DNA of 64,000 bases from Deltaproteobacteria bacterium (GCA_016177845.1 JACOUO010000001.1:124001-188000), one strand, 5' to 3'. Counted from the stretch's first letter, positions 29,067-38,555 are shown. The notes: generated by a model not told the origin, from the sequence alone. A program made the numbers and translations.

Positions 29067-29174
29067 AAATACAGCCTCAAATTGGGACCTGCCGGTATTC
29101 GGTAAAAATTTCCTCGGAGCCTTATATCAACAGGCATTGACATTATATCAAATTCAGGCAATTTCAGGAGAAAG

Positions 29175-29654
29175 TTATTCTTTGTGTAGCTCCAATATCT
29201 TTCTGATGATGTTTGTCGTGGATTTGCCTTTTACAAGGGTTATCCTTCTTATCTTGCCGCCGTTTGCCTTTACGATATCCCCTCCGACTATGTCCTTTGC
29301 AGCCCAGTCAGCGCCCTTGGCTAATATGTCCGGCTTTATGGCTTCAATCAATTTGACTGGTGTCGGGTCGCTGAAAATAACTATGTAGTCCACGAACTCA
29401 AGTGCTTCCATTACTTCAGCTCGTTCATTCTGCGGGACAATGGGCCTCTTCTCGCCCTTGATGGCGCGGATGGATGAGTCGCTGTTAAGCCCTACTACAA
29501 GTATGTCGCCGTGCGACTTCGCCTTTCTCAGGTATCTTACATGGCCGGCATGGATGATATCAAAGCATCCGTTGGTGAATACTATCTTTTTGCGCTTCCT
29601 GCGGAGCTTATCAAGCTCGGGGATAAGTTTTTTTAGCGTTATTACCTTTAACAT
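29175..29654 (-). CDS. rfaE2: D-glycero-beta-D-manno-heptose 1-phosphate adenylyltransferase
   Basis: A 159-residue nucleotidyltransferase that activates heptose-1-phosphate to ADP-heptose for the LPS core. The HIGH-like motif is HAGH (35-38) within TNGCFDIIHAGHVRYL, and the block KGEKRPIVPQNERAEVMEAL is typical. In E. coli this activity is the C-terminal half of HldE; here it is a separate gene, common outside enterics. The kinase half is not in the window. It implies an LPS with heptose. Confidence 0.93.
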   Translation of the reverse strand: MLKVITLKKLIPELDKLRRKRKKIVFTNGCFDIIHAGHVRYLRKAKSHGDILVVGLNSDSSIRAIKGEKRPIVPQNERAEVMEALEFVDYIVIFSDPTPVKLIEAIKPDILAKGADWAAKDIVGGDIVKANGGKIRRITLVKGKSTTNIIRKILELHKE

Positions 29655-29689
29655 CTGCCGTATTCCTTAAGTGTAATGATTTTAAAATA

Positions 29690-30394
29690 TCATACCATCG
29701 CTGCCCTGGCAAGGGTCAGGGCAAAAATCTCCGCGCCTGCTTTCTTAAGAACCTTTGAGCATTCTTTGATGGTCGCGCCCGTTGTATAGACATCATCGAC
29801 AAGCAGCACCTTCTTAGCTTTGAAAGCGGCTTTGTCAACTATCTCAAAAGCCCCTGAGACATTCTTTTCCCTCTCCTGCGCCGTAAGGTTTATCTGCTGT
29901 TCAGTGTGCCGTATCCTTGTGAGATTCTTGAAATCCACGCTGATTGAAAGGTTTTTGGAAATCTCATTTGCGAGAAGGAGCGACTGGTTAAAACCCCTCA
30001 TTCTGAGCCTCTTTTTATGGAGCGGGACAGGGACAATGACATCGGGCCTTGATGAGAACAGGGCCGCCTGTGAAGTAAGCCTGCCAAGAGGGGCGGCCAG
30101 TATTACCTTGCCATGGTATTTAAAACCATGGACTGCTTCAACGACGCACTTGTCGTAAAATAGTGCGCTTCGCGCCTCTTTGAAGGGCATCTTTTCTGTC
30201 AGGCATTTTCCGCATGTATGGTCAGGCCCGAGGCTGTTTGTGAAAGGCATTCCGCAGGAACGGCAAATCGGGGCGGTTATCTTTAAGTCAGAGAATTTAT
30301 CGTTGCACTTTAAGCAAAAGACGCCATCTGCAATGTCTGTCTCGCACAGGGCGCAGACAGGCGGGAAGACGATATTCAAAAGCGCACTAAGCAT
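29690..30394 (-). CDS. comF: ComF-family phosphoribosyltransferase-like protein
   Basis: A 234-residue protein. The N-terminus has paired zinc cysteines (CALCETD, FCLKC, CRSCG, CGKC) and the C-terminus a PRTase fold with the loop VLLVDDVYTTGAT. ComF proteins take part in DNA uptake in naturally competent bacteria and possibly in DNA repair; the exact reaction is unknown. No other competence gene is in the window, so a role in transformation is not shown here. It stands between rfaE2 and the kinase operon. Confidence 0.93.
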   Translation of the reverse strand: MLSALLNIVFPPVCALCETDIADGVFCLKCNDKFSDLKITAPICRSCGMPFTNSLGPDHTCGKCLTEKMPFKEARSALFYDKCVVEAVHGFKYHGKVILAAPLGRLTSQAALFSSRPDVIVPVPLHKKRLRMRGFNQSLLLANEISKNLSISVDFKNLTRIRHTEQQINLTAQEREKNVSGAFEIVDKAAFKAKKVLLVDDVYTTGATIKECSKVLKKAGAEIFALTLARAAMV

Positions 30395-30464
30395 CAGGGC
30401 TCCGCAATAAATCGTTTACAATCTAATATCATATTTCAGTATGCCCTTCAATGCAGTAAAAAGA

Positions 30465-30491
30465 AGCCCTCCTTTTAAAAAAAGGAGGGCT
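30465..30491 (-). terminator. terminator of the kinase/PAS operon (minus strand)
   Basis: AGCCCTCCTTTT and AAAAGGAGGGCT form a 12-bp stem. Read on the minus strand it is followed by TTCTTTTT, just downstream of the kinase gene that stops at 30535. Confidence 0.85.
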
Positions 30492-30534
30492 GCAGGGGAG
30501 GGGAGTAACCAGAGGGGGTAGTATTCCAATAGCC

Positions 30535-31464
30535 TCAAGGCTGCGCAAAGGCAGGAAGATCTTCCCTTGCAGGTAAAATAATATGAAAGACAGTGCCTGA
30601 ACTGTCGCTCTCTACTGTTATATCTCCGCTGTGCTCCCGTATTATCCCGTAGCTTATCGAAAGCCCAAGGCCGGTACCTTTGCCCGGCTCTTTTGTAGTA
30701 AAGAACGGGTCAAATATTCTGTCCTTTATTTCTGCTGGAATGCCTGTGCCTGTATCCCGTATGCTCATTTTTGCGAAGGATATGCCCCCGGTCTTGCTTG
30801 ACGAAGTCGATATGGTCAGAGTTCCGCCGCTTGGCATGGCATCCTTTGCGTTGGCGACAAGATTGATTATCACCTGCTCAAGCCTTGTGGCTGAGCCGAG
30901 TATGACAGGCACAGGGTTAAGTTTCATCTTAAGCTCTATTGACCTGCTTGTGAGCAGTTCACGTAGGATCATGATCGAGTCTTTTATGATGCCTTTCAGG
31001 TCAACAGGCTTAAAGGCAATGCAGTCATTCCTTGAAAATATCCTCAGATGCTTTATTACCTGCTCCATTTTAACGGAGGCGTCTGCTATCAGCTTGAGCT
31101 TTTCATACTGCGCGGATTTTTTATCAGTCTGTCTCAGGATATTTTGCGAAAGACCCATTATTACAGTGAGCGGCTGATTCAACTCATGGGCAAGCCCCGC
31201 TGAAAGCTCTCCGAGCACGGTAAGCTTGCTGCTTTGAATAAGCTGGTTCTGCGTTTCTTTCAATTTATTATATGCTGCCTCAAGCTCCATCTCGCCCTGG
31301 TCAAGGTCTTTAAGCATCCGGAAGACTCCTTCCCTGAAGTCCTCAAGGTATTTGACTCTTTTCGCAAGCTCTTTTTTTGTTGCCTTGAGCTCCTCTATGA
31401 GAACATCATTGCCGGTATGATAATATTGTCTTTCACCTTCGTAATGCTCTTTTGAGATTGACAT
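30535..31464 (-). CDS. soluble histidine kinase without own sensor domain
   Basis: A 309-residue kinase. I chose ATG 31464 because GGAG lies six bases upstream and this start falls clear of the previous gene's stop; a longer frame from 31530 overlaps that gene. A coiled coil (about 18-85) precedes a HisKA domain with [11 protein letters not shown] and an ATPase domain with [21 protein letters not shown] and GTGLGLS. There is no PAS, membrane or input domain, so input probably comes from the upstream membrane PAS protein, 25 bases away in the same operon. Confidence 0.9.
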   Translation of the reverse strand: MSISKEHYEGERQYYHTGNDVLIEELKATKKELAKRVKYLEDFREGVFRMLKDLDQGEMELEAAYNKLKETQNQLIQSSKLTVLGELSAGLAHELNQPLTVIMGLSQNILRQTDKKSAQYEKLKLIADASVKMEQVIKHLRIFSRNDCIAFKPVDLKGIIKDSIMILRELLTSRSIELKMKLNPVPVILGSATRLEQVIINLVANAKDAMPSGGTLTISTSSSKTGGISFAKMSIRDTGTGIPAEIKDRIFDPFFTTKEPGKGTGLGLSISYGIIREHSGDITVESDSSGTVFHIILPAREDLPAFAQP

Positions 31465-31489
31465 GGAATTCTCCGGGCATAGAGCAGGA

Positions 31490-32335
31490 TCAGTTAGTTT
31501 TTGCGGTATTTCTGTTTTTAAGCTCGACAAGCCTCTCCCGTATCTCCTGCATCTTAAGCTCTCTTCTTACCGCAAGCAGCGCGAATTCCTCAAGGTCACT
31601 GACGGTCTTTTCAAGTTTTTTTGAGTTCTCTTCAGCCGTTTTTCTCGCCTTTTTTACCTCATCCATTATCTTTTTGCGCTCGTCCATGTCCCTGCCGACG
31701 CAACAGCACCCGGTAATTTCTCCGGCCTTATATACGGGTACTGCGTTGAATTCAGAATAATTTATCCTGCCGTCCTTGCGTATCAGCTTAAGTTCAAAGT
31801 TCCTGACAGATTGCCCTTTAAGGATGCGGCAGAAGGTCTCGGATGCTTTTTCCCTTTCATCTTCAGGTACGAACTTCAGGTAATGCATTCCGGCAGTTTC
31901 ATCTTCTTCATAACCTGTAAGGGTAGCCGCGGCCTCGTTCATATAGAGGACCTTGCCCTCGTTATCAAGCTCGATGACAGCGTCGGGAATATTTTTCAGA
32001 AGGTCTAAATGGTGTGTCGAAAATTCGTTTATTGCAGATGAGAGGCTCTCAAGCCCAAGGGCGATATTACTAAACTCTCCTTCAGGCAGGCCGCCCATTG
32101 AAACTCCGCGCCTGCAATCCCCCCGGCTTATGTCAGCTATTGCAGTTTCTATTTTTTTAAGAGGAGCAAAAATCCGGGTTGAGATTAGCCTTAAACACAA
32201 AGCGAGTATAAGAAGAGACAGGACTGAGAGGGCCGCGGCTGTGTTGCTGCCTGTTGTCACGCTTAGGGCAATTGAAGCGGAAATAGAAAAAAATATCGCT
32301 CCAAAGCACAGGTTTGTGAGTTTTCTTACAGACAT
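31490..32335 (-). CDS. membrane-anchored HAMP-PAS protein, no kinase domain
   Basis: A 281-residue protein: two closely spaced membrane helices (about 8-50), a short HAMP-like segment (about 50-100), one PAS domain (about 105-225) with YMNEAAATLTGYEED and a heme-free typical core, and a coiled-coil tail ending AVRRELKMQEIRERL. It lacks catalytic domains. Because the next gene is a kinase that lacks an input domain, the pair looks like one sensor kinase split into two genes. The tail motif recurs in the proteins at 26228, 48045 and 49194. Confidence 0.88.
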   Translation of the reverse strand: MSVRKLTNLCFGAIFFSISASIALSVTTGSNTAAALSVLSLLILALCLRLISTRIFAPLKKIETAIADISRGDCRRGVSMGGLPEGEFSNIALGLESLSSAINEFSTHHLDLLKNIPDAVIELDNEGKVLYMNEAAATLTGYEEDETAGMHYLKFVPEDEREKASETFCRILKGQSVRNFELKLIRKDGRINYSEFNAVPVYKAGEITGCCCVGRDMDERKKIMDEVKKARKTAEENSKKLEKTVSDLEEFALLAVRRELKMQEIRERLVELKNRNTAKTN

Positions 32336-32702
32336 ATATGCCCGTAGTATTTAATTTAAGTATGCTGTGCCGTGCTGGTTATGAATCGGTCAGGTGATGA
32401 GGGTCTGTGATGAAAGTCGAGGTGAGTTTAAGCCGGATGTAAACGGCTCTTTACAAGAATGACCTGAATATAGCATTTTTTTCAAATAAATCCAAGAAGA
32501 ATTTGTTAAAAATATGTTTACGGAATAAAAAGCAGCCTTTCCAAAAGCAAATTGTAAATAAAACGCCTATAATATATATATCCTGTTCTGTGTTTTCTGA
32601 GAGATTCCCGCATAACTCTTTAAAAACTTTAAAAAATTTGTTATTTATGCTAAAAGGAAATAATCATAAAATAAAAGATGCGGGAATATATAAGGAAAAA
32701 TA
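32336..32702. other. AT-rich intergenic region between divergent genes
   Basis: 367 bases with no gene. It must hold promoters for the PAS/kinase operon to the left and ftsY to the right. A TATAAT lies at 32568-32573 but has no good -35 partner at 17 bp. Nothing else stands out apart from strong AT bias. Confidence 0.6.
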
Positions 32703-33617
32703 ATGTTTAAGAAACTTAAAGCAGGCTTTGAGAGCCTTAAGGCAGGGCTCGCCAGGACCCATAATGCCATTATGGGCAGCGTTGAATCGGCATTTAACCT
32801 GAATAACGGAGAGTCAAGGGAAGAGCTGTTCGAAAGGCTTGAGGAATCTCTTATCACCTCTGATGTGGGCGTAAAAGCCTCGATGGAGATAGTCGGCAAT
32901 CTCAGGACAAGGCTTGTGGGATGGGATACGAATAAATTCAAGGAATATTTCAGGGAATCTATCTACGATATCTTAAAGGAGGTTGAAAAACCTCTGGAGA
33001 TAGACAAAAACCCCTTTGTAATAATGGTGCTTGGAGTAAACGGGGTCGGCAAGACCACTACGATTGGAAAGCTTGCCGCAAGGTACAAGGCTGAAGGCAA
33101 ATCAGTGCTTCTGGCCGCAGGAGATACATTCAGGGCGGCGGCAATAGAGCAGCTTGAAGGCTGGGGCAATAGGGTCGGCTGCGATGTTATCAGGCAGGCT
33201 CAGGGCGGAGACCCGGGTGCGGTCATATTTGACGCAATCAGGGCCGCGCAGTCCAGAAGGTCTGATGTTATAATACTTGATACGGCAGGAAGGCTGCACA
33301 CAAAAGTCAATCTGATGGAAGAGCTTAAAAAAGTGCAGAGGGTGGTCTCAAGGGAGATGCCCGGCGCTCCGCATGAGAACCTTCTTGTGCTTGACGCCTC
33401 AACAGGGCAGAACGCAATCAATCAGGCAAAGCTCTTTGACGAGGCCGTAGGCGTGACAGGCATTGCGCTAACGAAGCTTGACGGCACTGCGAAAGGCGGG
33501 ATAATAGTAGCCATAGCCAAGGAGATGAAGATACCGATACGGTTCATAGGAGTCGGCGAGACTGTAGACGACCTTAAGGATTTCGATGCTCACGATTTTG
33601 TCGAAGCTTTGATATAA
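32703..33617 (+). CDS. ftsY: signal recognition particle receptor FtsY
   Basis: A 304-residue GTPase that docks SRP-ribosome complexes at the membrane. N domain (1 to about 90), then G domain with GVNGVGKTTT, DTFRAAA, DTAGRLH and TKLDGTAKGG. The acidic A domain found in E. coli FtsY is absent, as in many phyla. It stands upstream of the nitroreductase gene with 27 bases between them, so the two may share a transcript. Confidence 0.97.
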   Translation: MFKKLKAGFESLKAGLARTHNAIMGSVESAFNLNNGESREELFERLEESLITSDVGVKASMEIVGNLRTRLVGWDTNKFKEYFRESIYDILKEVEKPLEIDKNPFVIMVLGVNGVGKTTTIGKLAARYKAEGKSVLLAAGDTFRAAAIEQLEGWGNRVGCDVIRQAQGGDPGAVIFDAIRAAQSRRSDVIILDTAGRLHTKVNLMEELKKVQRVVSREMPGAPHENLLVLDASTGQNAINQAKLFDEAVGVTGIALTKLDGTAKGGIIVAIAKEMKIPIRFIGVGETVDDLKDFDAHDFVEALI

Positions 33618-33644
33618 AAGCGAATATCTCAGGGGAGGCGCGAG

Positions 33645-34178
33645 TTGATAAACGAAAAGCTTAGAGATTTTTATGAGCTGTATGAGCGCAGGAAGAGCAT
33701 AAGGGAATTTGAGGACAGGCCGGTTGAGCTGGATAAGCTCTCACGCCTTTTAATGACGCTTAACAGGGCGCAGAGCGCCGCGAACCGCCAGCCCTGGCAC
33801 TTCATAGTTATAGAGAAAAAGGACCGCGCCAAGGTCAACGAGCTTTTCACGAAAGAGGGGTTCAGGAACGCTCCCATTATCATAGCTGCCTGCGCTGACC
33901 CGTCTCAGGCATGGGTAAGAAAGACGGACGGCATAAACTACGCATGGGTCGATGTTTCAATCGCTGTTACGGAGATGATTGGGGCGGCTACCGCAGAGGG
34001 TCTTGGAACCTGCTGGATAGCTTCATTGGATCCTGTTAAAATGAAAGAGGCGCTTGGGATTCCAGATAATATTGAGCTTGTGGCTCTCATAGCCATAGGA
34101 TATCCCAGGGAAGAACTTGTAAAAGAGAAGAAAATGAGAAAATCTCTTGGAGAAATTATTCACTATGGAAAATGGTAA
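33645..34178 (+). CDS. nitroreductase-family flavoprotein
   Basis: A 177-residue FMN-dependent oxidoreductase. It starts at TTG 33645 with GGGGAGG six bases upstream. Family features: RKSIREFEDRPVE, the FMN-contact block QSAANRQPWHFIV, and GLGTCWIASLDP near residue 125. Substrates of the family range from nitroaromatics to quinones and flavins, so no specific one can be named. It overlaps the start of the PilZ gene by 14 bases. Confidence 0.92.
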   Translation: MINEKLRDFYELYERRKSIREFEDRPVELDKLSRLLMTLNRAQSAANRQPWHFIVIEKKDRAKVNELFTKEGFRNAPIIIAACADPSQAWVRKTDGINYAWVDVSIAVTEMIGAATAEGLGTCWIASLDPVKMKEALGIPDNIELVALIAIGYPREELVKEKKMRKSLGEIIHYGKW

Positions 34179-34533
34179 AAAGCCCGAAGATAATTTTGTA
34201 GTGCTTAGGACAGAGAGGCGAAAAAACTTAAGAAAACAGCTCCTTGTGCTTAAGGTGAAAGGCGAGGATAAGAGGGGCGCGTTTTTCGGGTACGCCAAGA
34301 CCTTAAGCACGGGAGGGATGTTCATATCTTCAGTCAATCCGCGTAAGGTCGGCGAAGAGTTTGAGATAACATTCAAGCTCCCGAGTGATAACGAGGAGAT
34401 AAAATGCAAGGGGCTGGTGGTGTGGCAGAGGGAGTTCGAGCCTCATAAGCAGGAGCCGGGCATGGGCATAAAATTTATTGACCTCCCGACACCCGTAAGG
34501 GACAAGATAGAAGAGTGGCTGAGTAAAAAATAA
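34165..34533 (+). CDS. PilZ-domain protein
   Basis: A 122-residue single-domain protein starting at ATG 34165, inside the end of the nitroreductase gene. The PilZ domain starts with the arginine motif in ERRKNLRKQ and has the second motif as TLSTGGMFI. In c-di-GMP binders this second motif is (D/N)xSxxG; here the first position is T, so binding may be weaker or absent. C-di-GMP enzymes (GGDEF at 2682 and HD-GYP at 50256) exist elsewhere in the window. The operon ends at the terminator that follows. Confidence 0.85.
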   Translation: MENGKKPEDNFVVLRTERRKNLRKQLLVLKVKGEDKRGAFFGYAKTLSTGGMFISSVNPRKVGEEFEITFKLPSDNEEIKCKGLVVWQREFEPHKQEPGMGIKFIDLPTPVRDKIEEWLSKK

Positions 34534-34543
34534 GATGAACTTA

Positions 34544-34577
34544 AAACGCCATCCTTAATAAGGATGGCGTTTTTTTA
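34544..34577 (+). terminator. terminator after the PilZ gene
   Basis: AAACGCCATCCTT (34544-34556) pairs with AAGGATGGCGTTT (34560-34572) around AAT, followed by T residues. Confidence 0.92.
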
Positions 34578-34591
34578 TTGGTGTGTGTTTT

Positions 34592-34957
34592 AAAACAAGA
34601 CAAAATACAAAAAAGAACTAAAATCTCAAAAGAGCGTCCGTGCTTATTTACTCCGTCATTCCCGAATGCCTCTATCGGGAATCCAGTATTTAAAGATTTT
34701 GGACTGCCCCCTTTTGTTGGGAAAATACGGTAAGGAGTTAACGGATTGCAGATTGTATTAAAGCGTTGTTGCTGATTTACTTTTGCGAACTACCGTTCGC
34801 TCCTCGGGGCATTGGCTCCGTTCGTTCTCAGGCTCATTCGCAATGCCCCTTGGTGTGGTGTTTTAAAAACAAGACAAAATACAAAAAAGAACTAAAATCT
34901 CAAAAGAGCGTCCGTGCTTATTTACTCCGTCATTCCCGAATGCCTCTATCGGGAATC
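34592..34957. repeat. near-identical direct repeats of about 90 bp
   Basis: Copies at 34592-34682 and about 34867-34957 share AACAAGACAAAATACAAAAA, AGAGCGTCCGTGCTTATTTA and the TCATTCCCGAATGCCTC stem element. Between them (34765-34850) lies a piece related to the 12.84-kb unit (TTTACTTTTGCGAAC with a CTCCTCGGGGCATTGG core). No gene is seen in 34578-35154. Confidence 0.85.
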
Positions 34958-34972
34958 TACTTTTAAAAATAC

Positions 34973-35148
34973 TGGATTCCCGCTTTCGCGGGAATGACAA
35001 TTACTAAAGCCGTCATTGCGAGCGGAGCGAAGCAATCTGGTCTTATCCCCCTCACCCCAGCCCTCTCCCACAAGGGGAGAGGGTGAAAAACTATTCCCAA
35101 GTTCAAAAACCCGGATTGCTTCGGGGCTTAAAGGTCCCTCGCAATTAC
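34973..35148. repeat. cluster of palindromic dispersed repeats
   Basis: Three elements in a row: GGATTCCCGCTTTCGCGGGA (about 34975-35000), GTCATTGCGAGCGGAGCGAA (about 35012-35040) and the CCCTCACCCC/GGGGAGAGGG hairpin (about 35046-35086), followed by a degenerate inverted GATTGCTTCGGGGC piece. These belong to the same pool as at 13.2 and 24.0 kb. Confidence 0.8.
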
Positions 35149-35154
35149 GCTTTA

Positions 35155-35184
35155 AAATAAAAAAGGGCGGATAAACCGCCCTTT
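35155..35184 (-). terminator. terminator after cysS (minus strand)
   Basis: AAAGGGCGG (35162-35170) and CCGCCCTTT (35176-35184) form a 9-bp stem; reading leftwards it is followed by a T-rich run. It lies 26 bases past the cysS stop. Confidence 0.9.
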
Positions 35185-35209
35185 CAGTGTTTTGCGTTTC
35201 TTATCGAGC

Positions 35210-36649
35210 TTAGCTCTTTGTCGTCCAGGTAGTTCCTTTTGCGCTGTCCTCAAGTATGATGCCTTTTGCCAGCAGTTCATCCCTTATTTCATCTGCGCGC
35301 TTGAAATTTTTATTTTTCCTTGCCTCAGTCCTCTCAACTATGAGTTTTTCAATCTCTTCAGCAGGTATTGATGAGCGGGAGTTCTTATCATTAAAATACT
35401 CTGCAGGTTTTTTGCAGAAAATGCCGAGCATTTTTGAGGCGAGATTAAAGACGCACAGAATGTACGCAAGCTCAAGGGTGCCTTCCTTTTTGCCAGAGGC
35501 CTTTGCCTCGTCCATAAGCTTATTGGCCCGCGTTACTTCCTTGAAGACCTGGCCGATTACCTCTGCCGTGTTGAAGTCGTCATCCATGGCGTCGAATATG
35601 GCCTTGTACTTATCCTGATTGCACTGGACGCAGAACTCAACGGAGGTGGAGTCCGGCCACTCTGTCTCTATCCTCTGGACAGTCTTGTAGAATCTCTCCA
35701 TCGCTGATTCGGCATCCTTGAGAGAATCCCTCGTGTAATCAATGGGGGACCTGTACTGGCTGGATAAGAGGAAGAGCCTTAAAGCTTCGCTTGTATAGTC
35801 CTTGAGCACCTCGCTGATATTTAAAATATTACCCAGCGATTTGCTCATCTTCTCTTTTTCGATGTTCACGAAGCCGTTGTGGAGCCAGTACCTTGCGTAA
35901 GGGGTCTTGCCTGTTGCGGCCTCGCTCTGGGCTATCTCGTTTTCGTGGTGCGGGAATATGAGGTCTTTTCCGCCCCCGTGGATGTCAATTGTAGTGCCGA
36001 GCCACTGCATGCACATGGCAGAGCATTCGATATGCCAGCCGGGGCGTCCTTTTCCCCAAGGGCTGTCCCAGGCAGGTTCTCCGGGCTTGCTCGCCTTCCA
36101 CAGGGCAAAATCCAGCGGGTCTTTCTTGCTCTCGTTCACATCGACCCTCGCGCCTGATTCAAGCTCGTCTATATTTTTACCTGAAAGCTTTCCGTAATCT
36201 TTTTTAAGCCTTACTGAGTAGAAGACATCTCCGTTCGATTCATAGGCATAGCCGTTCTTTATAAGGGTCTGCGTGACCTCTATTATCCTGTCGATCGTCT
36301 CGGTTGCCTTTGGCCTGTGCGTAGGCAGTTCAATGCCAAGGGCCTCCATGTCATCGTCAAACGCCTTTATGTAGCGCTCGGCTATGACCTCGGAAGTTAC
36401 GCCTTCGTCATTGGCGCGCTTTATTATCTTGTCGTCTACATCAGTATAGTTTCTCGCGTAAGTGACATCGAATCCCTTGTACTTGAGGTAGCGATAAACT
36501 ACATCGAAGGATACCGCGCTCCTTGCGTGCCCTATGTGGCTAAGGGAATATACTGTCGGGCCGCAGACATACATGGTGACTTTGCCTTCGGCCTGAGGCA
36601 CGAATTCCTCTTTTTTCCTTGTAAGCGAGTTGTAGATTTTTAATGACAT
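35210..36649 (-). CDS. cysS: cysteinyl-tRNA synthetase
   Basis: A 479-residue class I synthetase that charges tRNA-Cys. It shows CGPTVY with the zinc cysteine, the HIGH motif in LSHIGHARSA, GKGRPGWHIECSAM with the second zinc ligands, HHENEIAQSEA and KMSKSLGN. The C-terminal anticodon-binding part is complete. It lies 35 bases after gltX on the same strand; the gltX-cysS order is conserved in many bacteria. It ends at a strong terminator. Confidence 0.97.
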   Translation of the reverse strand: MSLKIYNSLTRKKEEFVPQAEGKVTMYVCGPTVYSLSHIGHARSAVSFDVVYRYLKYKGFDVTYARNYTDVDDKIIKRANDEGVTSEVIAERYIKAFDDDMEALGIELPTHRPKATETIDRIIEVTQTLIKNGYAYESNGDVFYSVRLKKDYGKLSGKNIDELESGARVDVNESKKDPLDFALWKASKPGEPAWDSPWGKGRPGWHIECSAMCMQWLGTTIDIHGGGKDLIFPHHENEIAQSEAATGKTPYARYWLHNGFVNIEKEKMSKSLGNILNISEVLKDYTSEALRLFLLSSQYRSPIDYTRDSLKDAESAMERFYKTVQRIETEWPDSTSVEFCVQCNQDKYKAIFDAMDDDFNTAEVIGQVFKEVTRANKLMDEAKASGKKEGTLELAYILCVFNLASKMLGIFCKKPAEYFNDKNSRSSIPAEEIEKLIVERTEARKNKNFKRADEIRDELLAKGIILEDSAKGTTWTTKS

Positions 36650-36684
36650 GGTCCACCATTTTAAACGGTTTTTTTATTCCAATA

Positions 36685-38079
36685 TTATTCTTCGGCTTTT
36701 TTAAGCCGTTCTATAGCCTTTTCTTTTCCGAGGAGTTTTAGGATATTTACCAGCTCTATGCCGTGCACCTCTCCTGTGAGGGCAGCCCTTATGGGGAAGT
36801 AAAGCCTCTTGCCCTTCTCGTTGGTCTGCTTCTGTACGGAAGAGACAGCCTCCTTATATGTACCCTCATTTATCTCGAAAGCCTTCTCTAATTCAATCCT
36901 GAACGCTTTTATAACACCTTTTGAGTGAGGTTCATCCAAGGCTGACTTCGCATCCTCAGAATATTTTATCTCTCCGATAAAAGTCGCAAGCAACTCTTCG
37001 ATATCCCTTAATGTCATGGCATTGGCCTTTACAAGGCTGACTGCCTTTATCAGAAATTCTTTATCTGTTCCCGAAGGCGCGGAGATAAGCTCCGCAATGC
37101 GGGAGCCCTCCGCGCGTTCGATTGAAATCTTATTATAATATTTCAGCCGCTCAATATCAAAGATGGAAGGGGCTTTTGAAAGTTTATCGAAACTGAAATC
37201 CTTTGCAAGTTCATCGAGGCTCAAAAGCCCTTCACCAGGGTTCCACCCAAGCCGCGCAATGGTATTTATGACTGCTTCAGGCAGAAAGCCCTGCTCTCTC
37301 AAGCTCCGTAAGGAGCCGGCGGAATCCCTTTTGCTGAGAGGCGTCCTGTTGCTGCCGAGCACAAGGGGTATATGGCAGTAATTCGGCAGTTCAAGACCGA
37401 GACTCTTGTATAAAAGTATCTGCCTCGGGGTGTTGGACAAGTGGTCATCGCCCCTTATTATATGGGTGACTTCCATCAGTGCGTCATCTGCTACAACCGC
37501 GAAATTGTATGAAGCAACGCCGTCTGAGCCTATAAGCACAAAATCGCCGAATGCCTTTGTGTCAAAGCTGACCTCACCGTGTACCGCGTCTTTAAATGAG
37601 ACCACCCTCTCAGGCACTTTGAACCTGATTACAGGAGTAATGCCTTGAGGGATTTCCGAGCCGTTTAAATTCCTGCATCTGCCGTCATAGCGGGGAGGGA
37701 GCCCTGCGCTGACCTGAGCCCGTTTAAGCTCTTCAAGCCTCTCCATTGTGCAGTAGCAATTGTACGCAAGCCCTTCATTAAGGAGCTTGCCAGCATACTG
37801 CCTGTAAATATCAAGCCTCTCGGATTGCCTGTAAGGGCCGTGGCTGCCGTCTTTATCAGGTCCTTCATCCCAAAGGAGGCCGAGCCACCTGAGGTCACGG
37901 AGAATACTATCTTCAAAGATTGCCTGAGAGCGTGCAATGTCGGTGTCTTCTATCCGGATTATGAATTTTCCGCCTGAGTGTTTGGCGAATAGCCAATTGA
38001 AGAGCGCTGTGCGCGCGTTGCCGATGTGGAGCTCGCCTGTTGGGCTTGGAGCGAACCTGGTGCGCATGGGCCTGCCCAC
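36685..38079 (-). CDS. gltX: glutamyl-tRNA synthetase
   Basis: A 464-residue class I synthetase. The HIGH motif appears as HIGN in RFAPSPTGELHIGNARTA; the KMSKS counterpart is LSKRD. RGDDHLSNTPRQ is typical of the family. Whether it charges only tRNA-Glu or also tRNA-Gln cannot be judged here; no glnS or gatCAB gene is in the window. Its ATG touches the ispF stop, so the two are translationally coupled. Confidence 0.96.
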   Translation of the reverse strand: MGRPMRTRFAPSPTGELHIGNARTALFNWLFAKHSGGKFIIRIEDTDIARSQAIFEDSILRDLRWLGLLWDEGPDKDGSHGPYRQSERLDIYRQYAGKLLNEGLAYNCYCTMERLEELKRAQVSAGLPPRYDGRCRNLNGSEIPQGITPVIRFKVPERVVSFKDAVHGEVSFDTKAFGDFVLIGSDGVASYNFAVVADDALMEVTHIIRGDDHLSNTPRQILLYKSLGLELPNYCHIPLVLGSNRTPLSKRDSAGSLRSLREQGFLPEAVINTIARLGWNPGEGLLSLDELAKDFSFDKLSKAPSIFDIERLKYYNKISIERAEGSRIAELISAPSGTDKEFLIKAVSLVKANAMTLRDIEELLATFIGEIKYSEDAKSALDEPHSKGVIKAFRIELEKAFEINEGTYKEAVSSVQKQTNEKGKRLYFPIRAALTGEVHGIELVNILKLLGKEKAIERLKKAEE

Positions 38080-38555
38080 TATTTGCTCTCCTCGATAAGC
38101 GCGGTAGAGTAGGCTGAGATACCCTGGCCTGTGCCTGTAAAGCCAAGCCCTTCTTCTGTCTTGGCCTTTACATTAACCTGTGTTTCACTGCAGCCGAGGG
38201 TGGCTGCTATATTTTTTACCATGCCCGGTATATGGACTCCGAGACGGGGTGATTCACAGACAATGGTGGAGTCGATGTTGCCTATGGTAAAACCTTTTTC
38301 ATCAAGAAGCTCTTTTGTCCTCTTGAGCAGTTCAATGCTTGAGATGTCCTTGTACCTGTTGTCGCTCGGAGGGAAATGCCTGCCGATATCGCCGAGTGCG
38401 GCTGCCCCTATCAGGGCGTCGATTATCGCGTGGAGCAGGACATCCGCGTCAGAGTGGCCCAAGAGGCCTTTGTCGTGCGGCACATCAACGCCGCCAAGAA
38501 TGAGTTTTCTGCCCTCAACAAGCCTGTGCACATCATATCCGAAACCAATCCTCAT
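38079..38555 (-). CDS. ispF: 2-C-methyl-D-erythritol 2,4-cyclodiphosphate synthase
   Basis: A 158-residue zinc enzyme of the MEP isoprenoid pathway. The start at ATG 38555 overlaps the ispD stop as ATGA and gives the standard N-terminus [12 protein letters not shown] with metal ligands D8 and H10. A frame start at 38591 would add 12 residues with no relatives. Other signatures: [22 protein letters not shown] and the C-terminal [12 protein letters not shown]. The length is exactly usual. Confidence 0.97.
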   Translation of the reverse strand: MRIGFGYDVHRLVEGRKLILGGVDVPHDKGLLGHSDADVLLHAIIDALIGAAALGDIGRHFPPSDNRYKDISSIELLKRTKELLDEKGFTIGNIDSTIVCESPRLGVHIPGMVKNIAATLGCSETQVNVKAKTEEGLGFTGTGQGISAYSTALIEESK

